A stretch of 20,211 nt of DNA from Phoronis ovalis (lineage: Eukaryota; Phoronida; Phoronidae), in NCBI GenBank assembly GCA_028565635.1, contig JAOXYB010005901.1:1-20211 (forward strand), in the 5' to 3' direction. Position numbers and translations under genes: made by a program. Position 1 is the first letter of the stretch. Each line of letters starts with the position of its first letter. The notes under the pieces were generated by a model that was given only the letters and a program-made list of their open reading frames with translations, searched no databases and was not told where the DNA came from. Shown piece after piece: positions 12,401 through 18,591 of this stretch.

Positions 12401-15400
12401 TTTCTTTTTGTGGCATATTTAAATCATCCACAAAGATGACAGATTTCTTGCCCATTGGGGGTCCATATACACCCTTGCGCCTCTTGTCCAAACGGGACAT
12501 AATAATGAACTACAACAGAAATACATGTGGGTAAGACATCTGTGCTACCTAAAAGTTCACAATTAAAATGGCAAGGGTGCTATCATGACAGTGCATAAAG
12601 CAGACAATGTGAATAATTTACAAATCATTCACGAGATTAAAAAAGTAAAATATTGCAATTTGTTTTCACATGTTACATCTGAGTATATTTGCATACAGGT
12701 ACACACCTGTGTTTGATTAGCACTAGTCTGTGCTGAGAAATTGACAAATGCAGGAAGGTACTTGTCTTTTGGCAAACCATTCATCAACTTCTCTTGAACA
12801 TATACACTCTTGCCAGTACCAGTGGGACCAACAAACAACAGTGGTCTGAAAAATACAACAATTTATTAAAGACATGAAAACATTCAAAAGCCAGAATATA
12901 AAGCTTCTAACCATTTGATCGTTTCATGTTAAAACATTATTATGATAGGAAAAGCACAACCATAATTATAAATTTCTACTCAAACGTTAGTGAACAACTA
13001 GAACATATAATATTATATAAATATATAATATTTAGATTAATTTATAAATGTATGGGAAGACAATAATTACCTTATAAATGTATGGGAAGACAATAATTAC
13101 CTTTCATATTCAACACACAGATCCATGAGGTATGTATATCTGGCTGTATCCATAGTTGGAACAAGTATTTCACGGATTTTCTTGTTACTCTTTGATGGGT
13201 CAGAACCTTTGATTGTGTCATTCCAGTGTTTCCATGCTCCACGGGCTTTTTGCTGAAAAAACAATCACAATTATATTGAGTACACTGTGACATTAAATAG
13301 TTTTATTTCTGTTTTAAAATAGTATTCATCTTGCAACAAAATAAAGCTTATAATATCAAATATTTTGTTGTCACGGGTCTGACTAAATCCAATATATGAT
13401 CACCATTTTTCAGACTTGGGCCGAGGTAGTGATAAATTTTATCCAGTTTCTTAGGTACACTTTATATATTTGCAAGAATTTTGAAAACAACAACTTCTGT
13501 AATAACAAACATTAGTTCTCCTCAGAAATTATTATGTTTTCAGTATATTTTACACATTTTCAGCCCTTAATTCCAGAGACATTATTTAATATATTTTCCC
13601 TGCAAAAGCCAGCTAGGTGTTTTCTACTAGGCACATGACTGAAAAGAGTTGCTGATATCTGTGTTTAGTGTTACATTCATTGAGATGCTAATAGTTTTAA
13701 AACATTATGTAATTAACTATTTTTGCCTTTGGACGAATTTATAACCAGTATTTATGCTCACAAATTATTTGGCTGCATAGCAAGGAAAAATAATGGCATT
13801 TGTTTTGTTCGGAATTAACAGCATCCTGATAAAAGCATTATAAATTTCTTAATTCTTTTTGGTGGTATTTGCTCTAAAGTTCTTAGGACTATAAATTATA
13901 TAATAATTGTTTAATTCACACATTTTTGAAGATGAATTGAGAAGTATATTTTTTAACAGACACTAATAATTTAAAAATGCCAAGTCATGTAATTCTTGTG
14001 ACACACTGTATATGCCCTGTCAGTGTACTTGATGTACCATAGTATCCATACTGCAGGTGGAACATACACTTTTTATAAGCAATCATGTCCCAGTAAGATT
14101 ATTACTAATATTATTATATAATAATAACATACTACATGGCACATCCATTATTTTTTTGCAAGTTAAATAGGAAGGATAGAAAATTGAAACTGACCATATA
14201 CTTACCTCATAAACATAGTCATAGACTAAGCCATTTTCTGGTAATGGGACATCAATCTTTCCCAAGACTTTAGGCATAGGATGCTCTTCAATTTTACCAG
14301 AAAGCAACTCACGGAAGAAGTGATCAAACTTTTCACGACCGTCATTGTCTCCTGTTGCTCCCAAAGACCAGACAATACCAAATGTCATGGCAGCCTTTAA
14401 GTCAAAGAAAACACACAATTTGTGAAATGGTACATTTGACTAGATGACATCTATTCATTGTCTACTTTGGGCATCTAATAATATTTCCAATTCCATAACT
14501 GTCCAACTATTTACACATTTTTTGAAAATACTTAACACTTGCATGACTATAGTATGATTTGCTTGCTTAATCATATTAATACAGACAGTAGCATCGTATA
14601 ATTACACCAGTACATACCACAAAATAAGCTCTGATGTGTTTGTTCTCAGCAGCATCTTCCTTATGGCAAGCTTCATGTAGTAACATATCAATCCAATACA
14701 TTAGGGCCACAGTTAAGTTGATAGGTTTAGATGGCACATATTCTTTGACATTCTTTCTCACAAAGTCTAACAGCGGGTCAATTAGCCACTCAAACATTGC
14801 AACAATCAAATCTTCATTTTCTGATGTCAGTACTTCAGGAATGGAATTAAGCCAGGATTTAAAGATCGGTCGCCAGCCTAATGTACTGGGCTCAAGGTAA
14901 ATCATACCACAGCGACTTACAGTAGCAGGCTGAAAATAAATTGTTATATGATATACTGGTAACACATAAAAATAAAAAGACAACACAACCACCAGAATGG
15001 TCATACAACAATTAGTATCCAAAGCAAAACTTGAAATTGTTTATGCATAAAGAAGATAATACATACCGAAGCTTGAGAAAGATCCATAGTTTCAAATATA
15101 AGACTCATGACGGATGACATTTGAATAATTTCACCACTCATAAGACACAACTTCTTATTATCATCAAGTACAGTGTTCATGTTTTCGATCCATACAGCAT
15201 CAACAGGACCATCAAAAATGACCCACTTACGGTCAGGTGTGTCAGCAGAAGCAAATTCACGGAAAGTATTGGCAGTAATACCATCTGTCCACTGGAACAA
15301 GAATTAATGTTGAAATGAGAACATTTCCTGTTTTAAAAACGCATTGATAAGTACCAAGTATAATATTATTGTATTAATGTTTGATAATTTTTATGAGTAT

Positions 15401-18400
15401 TTTCAAATGTTTATGGAAGATTAATTTGAGTAAGAGTCACAACTGTGTGACCGCAATTTGTACTATAGAATGTAATTGAAAAACAGGAGCTTATAGAAGA
15501 AAACTTTGTTAAACTAATATAATTATACAGGTGACTCATAATTACATTTACCTCATGAGAGACTGGATCAAACTGACCATACAACTGACCCATGGTAATA
15601 GATTTAGGATTGATAATTTTGAACATGACTTTCTCATATTCCTCGTCATGACCTTGATTATTAAGTTGAGTCATTGATTGAGACAGAGTTTCAAGCACCT
15701 TAGTCTTGCAGCCAAATGGTTCGCCAACCATCATGAAACTACAAGCAAATATAAAGCATACAATATAGTAAACATGACAAACATTGCACACAAACAGATG
15801 CTGTATTTCACATCTGCTGCAACATGAAGAAATGTATTCTCCTTCACGCAGTTTATTTGTTCCATCTCAGTTTTTCCAAAGGCTATAAATAAAGGTAATA
15901 ACTTATTTAGATGAAGAAGATAAAATAGTAAATAATGCAAGAATATTGTAAATTAACAACCATAGTTTGTCATACTTAAAAAGTAAATTCTTACCCATGC
16001 CTCACAATCATCATTTCATAAGTTTGTATGACTTTCTCAATGAAGAATTCTGCAGGTTGAAGATTTTTCTTTTTACACACGTCATACACAGCATTGAGAA
16101 ATGTTTCATAATCTGCCTTCGGTAATTCAATTCCAGGAAACAAGTCAGAGATGATACCATTAAACAGTGGGATATCATGAGACAAGAACTTTGGCAGGTT
16201 GACATCAATGATGGATCGCAGTAACTGAAAAGAATTATAGACAATTGCTCGGAATATAAATTATAATGGTTACTAATTTAACAAGTGATACTAACCAACA
16301 TAACTTATCACAAATATTCTAATTTGGACTTAATATAATCTATGAACTAGCTTTTCCCTTTTTATGTGACATTCTTGTAACTCATGGTGTGTCTCACAAA
16401 AAAATAAAATTAAGATAGATTCCTGCAACTATAACCCATGATCATACTAATCAAGTTGAATTATTACAAATAGCATAGATGACTGACTCTCTTTTAAACA
16501 TATGCAACAACAATTTTTAACTAAAAAATATTTAATGTATAACATCTAAAAATAACTAACCAATATGTCTTCGTTATCATCTGGATACTTCAGCTTCAGG
16601 TTTCCTGCAGCAGACAGTACAGCTTTGACAGCTCTCATACCATAATCATAATGAAACTGTGAAGACAGCTGCTCAGAACACAGGCGATATGTAGTCACAA
16701 TCTTCACAGCTAAATTACGGGCATCCAGAAATCCAAATGAGTATAGAGAAATTTCACCAATCATTGCATAGTCAGGGACCATCATTGCCACTGTACGGAA
16801 CAATACCTTAAGATTGTCGGGCAGTTCTGAGCGACCAGCATAACCTGGATTCATGGTGATGCACACATAACAGTTAGGATTAAGCGCCAGTTCTGTGCCC
16901 TCAAACATAAATGAATCTACATGTGCTTGAACAGCTCGGATGATGCATAGGATCTGAAAGGATAAATGCATTCAATAACTATAAAAACAGTATTGCTAAC
17001 AATGCGAATACAAGTACAAACATGAAACACTAAAATCATTCGTATGACATGATATAATACTCACCTGCTGAGCAACAACAGACAACACTTCAAGTTCAAT
17101 ACGATTGAACTCATCAAAGCAAGCCCATGCTCCAGCTGAGGCCAAACCTTTAAAGAACTAAAATAACATGGACATTCAAATTATTAAAATTATTATTACA
17201 TTATTTTTTATTAAATTTTAGATGCCAGATACTTAAAACATAAAATTAATAAAATTCATGCTCTGTTGAAAATCTTGTTATTATCCTTTCAATTTTTTTA
17301 GTTCTATTAATAGCAGTATTAATAACAAGATGAAAATACTTGTAGTCTAATGTAAATTAAACTTGCATCCATAACAATACATAAACACTTACTTTTCCCA
17401 TAGCAATATAATCAAGACCATCTGAGCAGTTGAAAACAACACACTGTACAGCAAGGGCTTTAGCAAGATCTTTGGTTGTCTCAGTCTTGCCTGTTCCAGC
17501 AGGACCTTCAGGGGCACCATTCAAGTTTAGATGGAAAGCTCCAATCAAAGTACGGTAACATCTGTCAGTCAGAGGTGTAATAACAAGACTGAAATATGGC
17601 AAATAGTTACATTAGTATACACAGCAGAACTACAGGCAGAAACCACACTGTAGCTCACTGAATAACAAGTAACAAGTTTAAAAGGTGTGATTCTTACCGT
17701 GGTGAGTTACCTAGGTATTCATTGGCATAGTTAACAGTGGCATTTACAAGACGCACTTTACACTTGTCATCTTCCCAGTAGTATCTTAGTTGTGCCAGCC
17801 ACTGAAAGTCATTTTCTGATGCCACGCCTGCAAACAAACACAAATATTTTCAGTACAAAAATTCAGTTAAGGACCAATACGAAAGACAAGTATGATATCT
17901 AATGAAAAATTTAATTCTTTTAGTTAGGGGGTAGGCTAGGGTCACATTCTCTTTCATTCTTTCTTAGATTTGAAATGACAACCAACTTTTTGAATGCACA
18001 TCTAAGTCTTAATATTCTTCAATAAAAGTGGAATCAATCAACAAACCTTTTGTTTTATTTAAACATTTTTGTTATTTTTATACTAGTGGTAATTTTATAT
18101 CAGCCCCCCTCTACCTCACAATTTCCGCAACTACTGCTTCATGTTGCTTTATAATAAATTGAATTGTCAGTTACTTTATGTTCAGTCTGTGATTTATTAG
18201 AATATTGATCACTTTCAGAACTCACACAGACACGTGACAAGATTTAACTTTTTAGACATGGGAAGGGAGGGCCTCTGCAGTCATCATAGCTATAGTCACA
18301 TCAGGTGTCCTCACCTTTATTTGCCATATCAAGTACAACATCTCTGGCATGCACATCAATGACCACCAGAGCCCCAAGTGTTGTTCTGTTTTGCTTGGAG

Positions 18401-18591
18401 AGTTTTCCTCTGACCAAAGTTACGACATCACCTAGTTGTTTCTGTAGCTTTTCCCAGTAATCTTTCAGTCCCTGAGGACCACCTCTGATAGCTTCATGTA
18501 CTTCCAGAGTCCAATAGATCTGTGAGATAGCTAACACCACCTGACCTGGCCATTCTAAAACCCAATCTTCTCTAGCTTCAATAGCATATGC
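314..18591 (-). CDS. DNAH3: Axonemal inner-arm dynein heavy chain, DNAH3-like (partial gene, 31 exon positions, one duplicated)
   Basis: Dynein heavy chains are AAA+ motors that hydrolyse ATP to slide axonemal doublet microtubules in cilia and flagella. Seen: a spliced minus-strand frame of about 2,170 codons with, in order, AAA1 Walker A GPAGTGKT (window-product residues about 164-171), Walker [12 protein letters not shown]2 [11 protein letters not shown]3 GPTGTGKS and [13 protein letters not shown]4 GVGGSGRQ, a stalk coiled coil with microtubule-binding tip, AAA5 and its buttress coiled coil. Every intron is GT-AG and every junction keeps phase. Family knowledge: heavy chains run to about 4,000 residues or more, so roughly half is present. 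The tail and linker lie beyond 20211; the rest of AAA6 and the C-terminal domain lie before position 1. Inference: wording such as GEPF-x-x-KTKVL, TPDRKW and [20 protein letters not shown] fits DNAH3 best. DNAH12 and DNAH7 are the alternatives, and only a phylogeny would settle it. Confidence 0.95.
759..899 (-). CDS. DNAH3: Exon 30B: second duplicated exon, alternative to 30A
   Basis: Acceptor AATTGCAG (weaker pyrimidine tract than 30A), donor TGAT|GTGAGT, 141 nt, phase 2 to 2. It encodes [34 protein letters not shown] and ends CLCCCIL. It shares 33 of 47 residues with 30A, and most changes are conservative (L/I, K/R, D/E, V/L). The frame is open and splice sites are present, so it does not look decayed. 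If both copies were spliced in, 47 residues of the AAA ring would be repeated, so alternative use is more likely. That is inference without transcript data. Confidence 0.88.
900..1241 (-). other. Intron between duplicated exons 30A and 30B
   Basis: 342 nt of AT-rich sequence with no further exon copy and no recognisable repeat. It is long enough to be spliced normally, so mutual exclusion, if real, would have to come from another mechanism such as competing RNA structure or splicing factors. Confidence 0.7.
1242..1382 (-). CDS. DNAH3: Exon 30A: first of two duplicated, probably mutually exclusive exons (AAA5/AAA6 junction)
   Basis: Acceptor TTTTTCAG, donor GAGAT|GTAAGT, 141 nt, phase 2 to 2. 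It encodes 47 residues beginning [18 protein letters not shown] and including [16 protein letters not shown], ending VNLE. This segment joins the buttress/AAA5 small subdomain to AAA6. A second exon of identical length and phase lies 342 nt further along the transcript and encodes the same segment with 14 substitutions. Exon 30A joins in frame to exons 29 and 31 without the other copy. Confidence 0.92.
1682..2047 (-). CDS. DNAH3: Exon 29: AAA5 buttress coiled coil
   Basis: Acceptor GTATTTTAG, donor GATAG|GTAGGT, phase 2 to 2, about 122 residues. It encodes [19 protein letters not shown], a heptad-rich helix with [13 protein letters not shown], then [20 protein letters not shown]. The paired helices form the buttress that braces the stalk. 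The exon ends two bases into a Ser codon, which either copy of the next exon completes with T. Confidence 0.97.
2291..2695. mobile_element. Non-autonomous foldback DNA element with 8-bp imperfect target duplication
   Basis: The left end CCCGGGGGGTACTC (from 2291) and the right end GAGTACCCCCCTGGG (to 2695) are inverted repeats. The similarity extends inwards about 44 bp, ending at GTGCCGC on the left and GGGCTGCAC on the right. Flanks are ACAGCATG (2283-2290) and ACAGCACG (2696-2703), seven of eight bases alike, which suggests an 8-bp target-site duplication as in the hAT superfamily (inference). No transposase frame is present, so it would depend on an enzyme made elsewhere. It lies in the intron between exons 28 and 29 (2048-2763); the rest of that intron shows nothing. 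Confidence 0.75.
2336..2640. repeat. Degenerate 30-bp tandem repeats inside the foldback element
   Basis: The core GTAGCAA, usually followed by TCCAAA and a T-rich run, starts at 2362, 2398, 2428, 2457, 2563 and 2594. Spacings are 36, 30, 29, 106 and 31, so the period is close to 30 bp, with degenerate copies in the gap. The units diverge, so this is an old array. Confidence 0.75.
2764..2956 (-). CDS. DNAH3: Exon 28: AAA5 and start of buttress
   Basis: Acceptor TTTACTAG, donor AA|GTAAGT, phase 1 to 2. It encodes [35 protein letters not shown] and [20 protein letters not shown]. These are the TTKL-NPHY-PE and NF-IT-EGL-DQLL blocks of all dyneins. Confidence 0.96.
4424..4437. promoter_or_regulatory. 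RFX/X-box-like palindromic motif in intron
   Basis: GTTCCCATGGTAAC fits the X-box pattern RYYNYY-N2-RRNRAC at every constrained position and forms a near-perfect palindrome (GGTTnCCATGGnAACC, 4423-4438). RFX factors bind this motif and control ciliary genes. The site sits in an intron deep in the gene rather than near the start, so an enhancer or internal promoter role is only a possibility. A chance match cannot be excluded. Confidence 0.45.
5177..5297. repeat. Local duplication of a repeat block
   Basis: TCTAAAATATCACCTAGCCT occurs at about 5180 and again at about 5276, each followed by an A- and C-rich run (ACACCCACCC, ATACCCTCCC). A related block, GTCACCTGGCCTAATACACC, is at about 19974. 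The spacing is about 96 bp. Confidence 0.65.
5425..5560. repeat. Dispersed repeat, copy 2
   Basis: CCCTGTACCAAATATGATG, then GATAAAAACAAAAGCTGATA, GAGACAAAGCAAAATGTTAC and ACTATGCCCATGCACTATG follow in the same order and spacing as copy 1 at 1-134. It lies inside the TA-flanked element. No protein is encoded. Confidence 0.75.
5912..6126 (-). CDS. DNAH3: Exon 27: AAA5 core
   Basis: Acceptor TTAAATAG, donor CAAA|GTAAGA, phase 2 to 1. It encodes [35 protein letters not shown] and [25 protein letters not shown] and LLLENVGE are hallmark AAA5 stretches. The intron that follows is about 2.95 kb, much the longest complete one in the window. Confidence 0.96.
6288..6433 (-). CDS. DNAH3: Exon 26: AAA5, first part
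   Basis: Acceptor TTTTTTTAG, donor TTG|GTAAGT, phase 0 to 2. It encodes [55 protein letters not shown] is the conserved AAA5 entry block. Confidence 0.95.
6572..6790 (-). CDS. DNAH3: Exon 25: end of stalk and start of AAA5
   Basis: Acceptor TTTTTTAG, donor AAG|GTAAAC, phase 0 to 0, 73 codons. It encodes [19 protein letters not shown] and [31 protein letters not shown] marks the stalk exit and GD-L-SAG--AYLG the entry to AAA5. Confidence 0.96.
7011..7412 (-). CDS. DNAH3: Exon 24: microtubule-binding domain, second half, and return coiled coil
   Basis: Acceptor TTGTGTAG, donor CAG|GTAATT, phase 0 to 0, 134 codons. It encodes [50 protein letters not shown], then an alanine- and glutamate-rich heptad helix ([20 protein letters not shown]). 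This is the end of the tip domain and the descending stalk strand. Confidence 0.97.
7413..8159 (-). other. Intron between exons 23 and 24
   Basis: 747 nt, AT-rich. It interrupts the microtubule-binding domain. I see no repeat, RNA gene or coding pattern in it. Confidence 0.8.
8160..8291 (-). CDS. DNAH3: Exon 23: microtubule-binding domain, first half
   Basis: Acceptor ATTTTTTAG, donor AAG|GTAGGC, phase 0 to 0, 44 codons. The strand break is the LK-PADIT junction with exon 22, followed by [19 protein letters not shown] and [27 protein letters not shown] is the start of the stalk-tip domain that contacts tubulin. Confidence 0.96.
8557..8977 (-). CDS. DNAH3: Exon 22: stalk, first coiled-coil strand
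   Basis: Acceptor TATCTCCAG, donor AAG|GTAACG, phase 2 to 0, about 140 residues. It starts [20 protein letters not shown], the end of AAA4, then runs as a long heptad-rich helix ([37 protein letters not shown]). The helix is the ascending strand of the stalk that carries the microtubule-binding domain. Confidence 0.97.
9130..9263 (-). CDS. DNAH3: Exon 21: AAA4 small subdomain to stalk base
   Basis: Acceptor TGTGCAG, donor AA|GTAAGT, phase 0 to 2. It encodes [35 protein letters not shown] and TSATNLSTK, the segment that follows DWFQ in the family. It was found by splice sites and protein pattern. Confidence 0.93.
9439..9633 (-). CDS. DNAH3: Exon 20: AAA4 sensor region
   Basis: Acceptor TTGTTCTAG, donor CAG|GTAGGT, phase 0 to 0, 65 codons. 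It contains [20 protein letters not shown] and [15 protein letters not shown], a near-invariant dynein block. Confidence 0.96.
9902..10063 (-). CDS. DNAH3: Exon 19: AAA4 Walker B region
   Basis: Acceptor TTTTGTAG, donor GAG|GTACGT, phase 0 to 0, 54 codons. It encodes [44 protein letters not shown] replaces the usual Walker B of AAA4, as in other axonemal chains. Confidence 0.96.
10181..10373 (-). CDS. DNAH3: Exon 18: AAA4 Walker A
   Basis: Acceptor GTCTTTTAG, donor AAG|GTACTA, phase 2 to 0. It encodes [37 protein letters not shown] and [25 protein letters not shown] is the characteristic AAA4 P-loop of dyneins, with Arg-Gln in place of Lys-Thr. Confidence 0.96.
10584..10762 (-). CDS. DNAH3: Exon 17: lead-in to AAA4
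   Basis: Acceptor TATTGTAG, donor TTCAG|GTGAAA, phase 0 to 2. It encodes [37 protein letters not shown] and RMNLVIF. The LMFGDYM and MNLVIFR blocks are typical of the segment just before AAA4. Confidence 0.92.
10988..11075 (-). CDS. DNAH3: Exon 16: short AAA3-AAA4 connector
   Basis: An 88-nt exon from ATTTTCAG to AAG|GTTGGT (weaker donor), phase 2 to 0. Its 30 residues include [10 protein letters not shown] and end [10 protein letters not shown]. It was placed because it is open, joins exons 15 and 17 in frame and has splice sites. The sequence itself is poorly conserved, and the Gly/Lys-rich end is unusual. Confidence 0.82.
11269..11549 (-). CDS. DNAH3: Exon 15: AAA3 small subdomain
   Basis: Acceptor TGTTGCAG, donor GA|GTAAGT, phase 0 to 2, about 94 residues. 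Conserved stretches are [38 protein letters not shown] and SDRKWLFE. The family shows the same [14 protein letters not shown] block before AAA4. Confidence 0.96.
11550..11882 (-). other. Intron between exons 14 and 15
   Basis: 333 nt, AT-rich, with nothing recognisable. Confidence 0.8.
11883..12075 (-). CDS. DNAH3: Exon 14: AAA3 sensor region
   Basis: Acceptor ATTTCTAG, donor AGG|GTAAGA, phase 2 to 0. It contains [20 protein letters not shown] and [21 protein letters not shown] is the invariant AAA3 sensor-I stretch. Confidence 0.95.
12343..12509 (-). CDS. DNAH3: Exon 13: AAA3 Walker B
   Basis: Acceptor TGTTGTAG, donor TTG|GTATGT, phase 0 to 2. It encodes [31 protein letters not shown] and [29 protein letters not shown] is the Walker B of AAA3. 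Confidence 0.96.
12707..12845 (-). CDS. DNAH3: Exon 12: AAA3 Walker A
   Basis: Acceptor ATTTTTCAG, donor CAG|GTGTGT, phase 2 to 0. It encodes [18 protein letters not shown] and [21 protein letters not shown] is a complete P-loop. AAA3 is the regulatory nucleotide site of dyneins. Confidence 0.96.
13042..13101. repeat. Exact 30-bp tandem duplication at a 5' splice site
   Basis: Positions 13042-13071 and 13072-13101 are identical, each TTATAAATGT...TAATTACC. On the coding strand each unit starts with the exon-11 donor context G|GTAATT, so the intron begins with two copies of its own donor 30 nt apart. Reading through to the second donor would meet TAA at once after the AG of exon 11. Confidence 0.9.
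13101..13252 (-). CDS. DNAH3: Exon 11: start of AAA3
   Basis: Acceptor TTTTTTCAG, donor AAAG|GTAATT, phase 0 to 2. It encodes [12 protein letters not shown], a basic stretch, and [18 protein letters not shown], which leads to the AAA3 P-loop. Its donor lies in the second unit of an exact 30-bp tandem duplication, so a second copy of the same donor follows 30 nt downstream in the transcript. Confidence 0.93.
13253..14205 (-). other. Intron between exons 10 and 11
   Basis: 953 nt of AT-rich sequence. No repeat, RNA gene or coding pattern was seen. Confidence 0.8.
14206..14394 (-). CDS. DNAH3: Exon 10: AAA2-AAA3 connection
   Basis: Acceptor ACTTAAAG, donor GAG|GTAAGT, phase 0 to 0, 63 codons. 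It contains [20 protein letters not shown] and [11 protein letters not shown], matching the FSLVW...G...R-KFD-FFR pattern of axonemal heavy chains at this place. The polypyrimidine tract is present, but the -3 base is A. Confidence 0.92.
14618..14929 (-). CDS. DNAH3: Exon 9: AAA2 small subdomain
   Basis: Acceptor TTTCAG, donor GTG|GTATGT, phase 0 to 0, 104 codons. It starts [19 protein letters not shown], a dynein hallmark, followed by a less conserved helical stretch ([19 protein letters not shown]). A GT four bases earlier (TTTT|GTGGTA) could act as a donor but would break the frame into exon 10. Confidence 0.93.
15067..15291 (-). CDS. DNAH3: Exon 8: AAA2 Walker B-like segment
   Basis: Acceptor TGTTCCAG, donor TCG|GTATGT, phase 0 to 0, 75 codons. 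It contains [34 protein letters not shown] and [23 protein letters not shown] takes the Walker B place in AAA2 and lacks the catalytic Glu after Asp, as expected for a non-hydrolysing site. Confidence 0.95.
15552..15738 (-). CDS. DNAH3: Exon 7: AAA2 Walker A
   Basis: Acceptor CTTGTAG, donor GAG|GTAAAT, phase 2 to 0. It encodes [15 protein letters not shown], the AAA2 P-loop, and [15 protein letters not shown]. The loop keeps the G-x-x-x-x-G/A-K-T spacing but has Cys before the Lys where the standard motif has Gly. In dyneins AAA2 is generally thought to bind nucleotide structurally rather than to hydrolyse it. The GEPF...KTKVL wording is the main reason to favour DNAH3 over DNAH7 and DNAH12. 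Confidence 0.94.
15995..16224 (-). CDS. DNAH3: Exon 6: AAA1-AAA2 connection
   Basis: Acceptor TTTTCAG, donor GG|GTAAGA, phase 0 to 2. It encodes [36 protein letters not shown] and [15 protein letters not shown], which leads directly into the AAA2 P-loop of the next exon. Confidence 0.95.
16225..16560 (-). other. Intron between exons 5 and 6
   Basis: 336 nt, AT-rich, with nothing recognisable. Confidence 0.8.
16561..16953 (-). CDS. DNAH3: Exon 5: AAA1 sensor region and small subdomain
   Basis: Acceptor CCTTTCAG, donor TTG|GTTAGT (a non-consensus T at +3), phase 0 to 0, 131 codons. Conserved runs are [47 protein letters not shown] and [27 protein letters not shown] is the AAA1 sensor-I region common to all dyneins. 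Confidence 0.96.
17065..17157 (-). CDS. DNAH3: Exon 4: AAA1 Walker B
   Basis: A 93-nt, phase-0 exon between TTTTAG and CAG|GTGAGT. Its 31 residues include [19 protein letters not shown] and [10 protein letters not shown]. The CFDEFNR Walker B carries the catalytic acidic pair (D-E), so AAA1 is predicted to hydrolyse ATP. Confidence 0.96.
17393..17588 (-). CDS. DNAH3: Exon 3: AAA1 Walker A (main ATPase site)
   Basis: Acceptor ATTTCAG, donor AAA|GTAAGT, phase 2 to 0. It encodes [14 protein letters not shown], then the P-loop [18 protein letters not shown] and [12 protein letters not shown]1 is the main hydrolytic site of the dynein motor and its Walker A is intact here, including Lys and Thr, so an active motor is expected. 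Confidence 0.97.
17698..17827 (-). CDS. DNAH3: Exon 2: pre-AAA1 segment
   Basis: Acceptor TTTGCAG, donor ACG|GTAAGA, phase 1 to 2. It encodes [15 protein letters not shown] and [12 protein letters not shown], the conserved lead into AAA1. There is no long uninterrupted frame here, so the exon was found from the protein pattern and splice sites. Confidence 0.92.
17828..18314 (-). other. Intron between exons 1 and 2
   Basis: 487 nt. It includes a few G- or C-rich runs (about 17929-17941 and 18101-18116) but no recognisable feature. Confidence 0.8.
18315..18591 (-). CDS. DNAH3: Exon 1 of window: end of linker region before AAA1
   Basis: The exon opens after TTTTTAG and ends at AAAG|GTGAGG (phase 1). 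It encodes about 92 residues including [17 protein letters not shown] and [11 protein letters not shown], then [11 protein letters not shown]. These are the conserved stretches that precede AAA1 in axonemal heavy chains. The upstream exon is not in the window. Confidence 0.93.

Noticed and set aside
314-18591. Many short frames taken as a string of broken genes or a pseudogene
   Set aside because: Each break coincides with GT-AG splice sites and all phases match, giving one intact frame. Nothing suggests decay.
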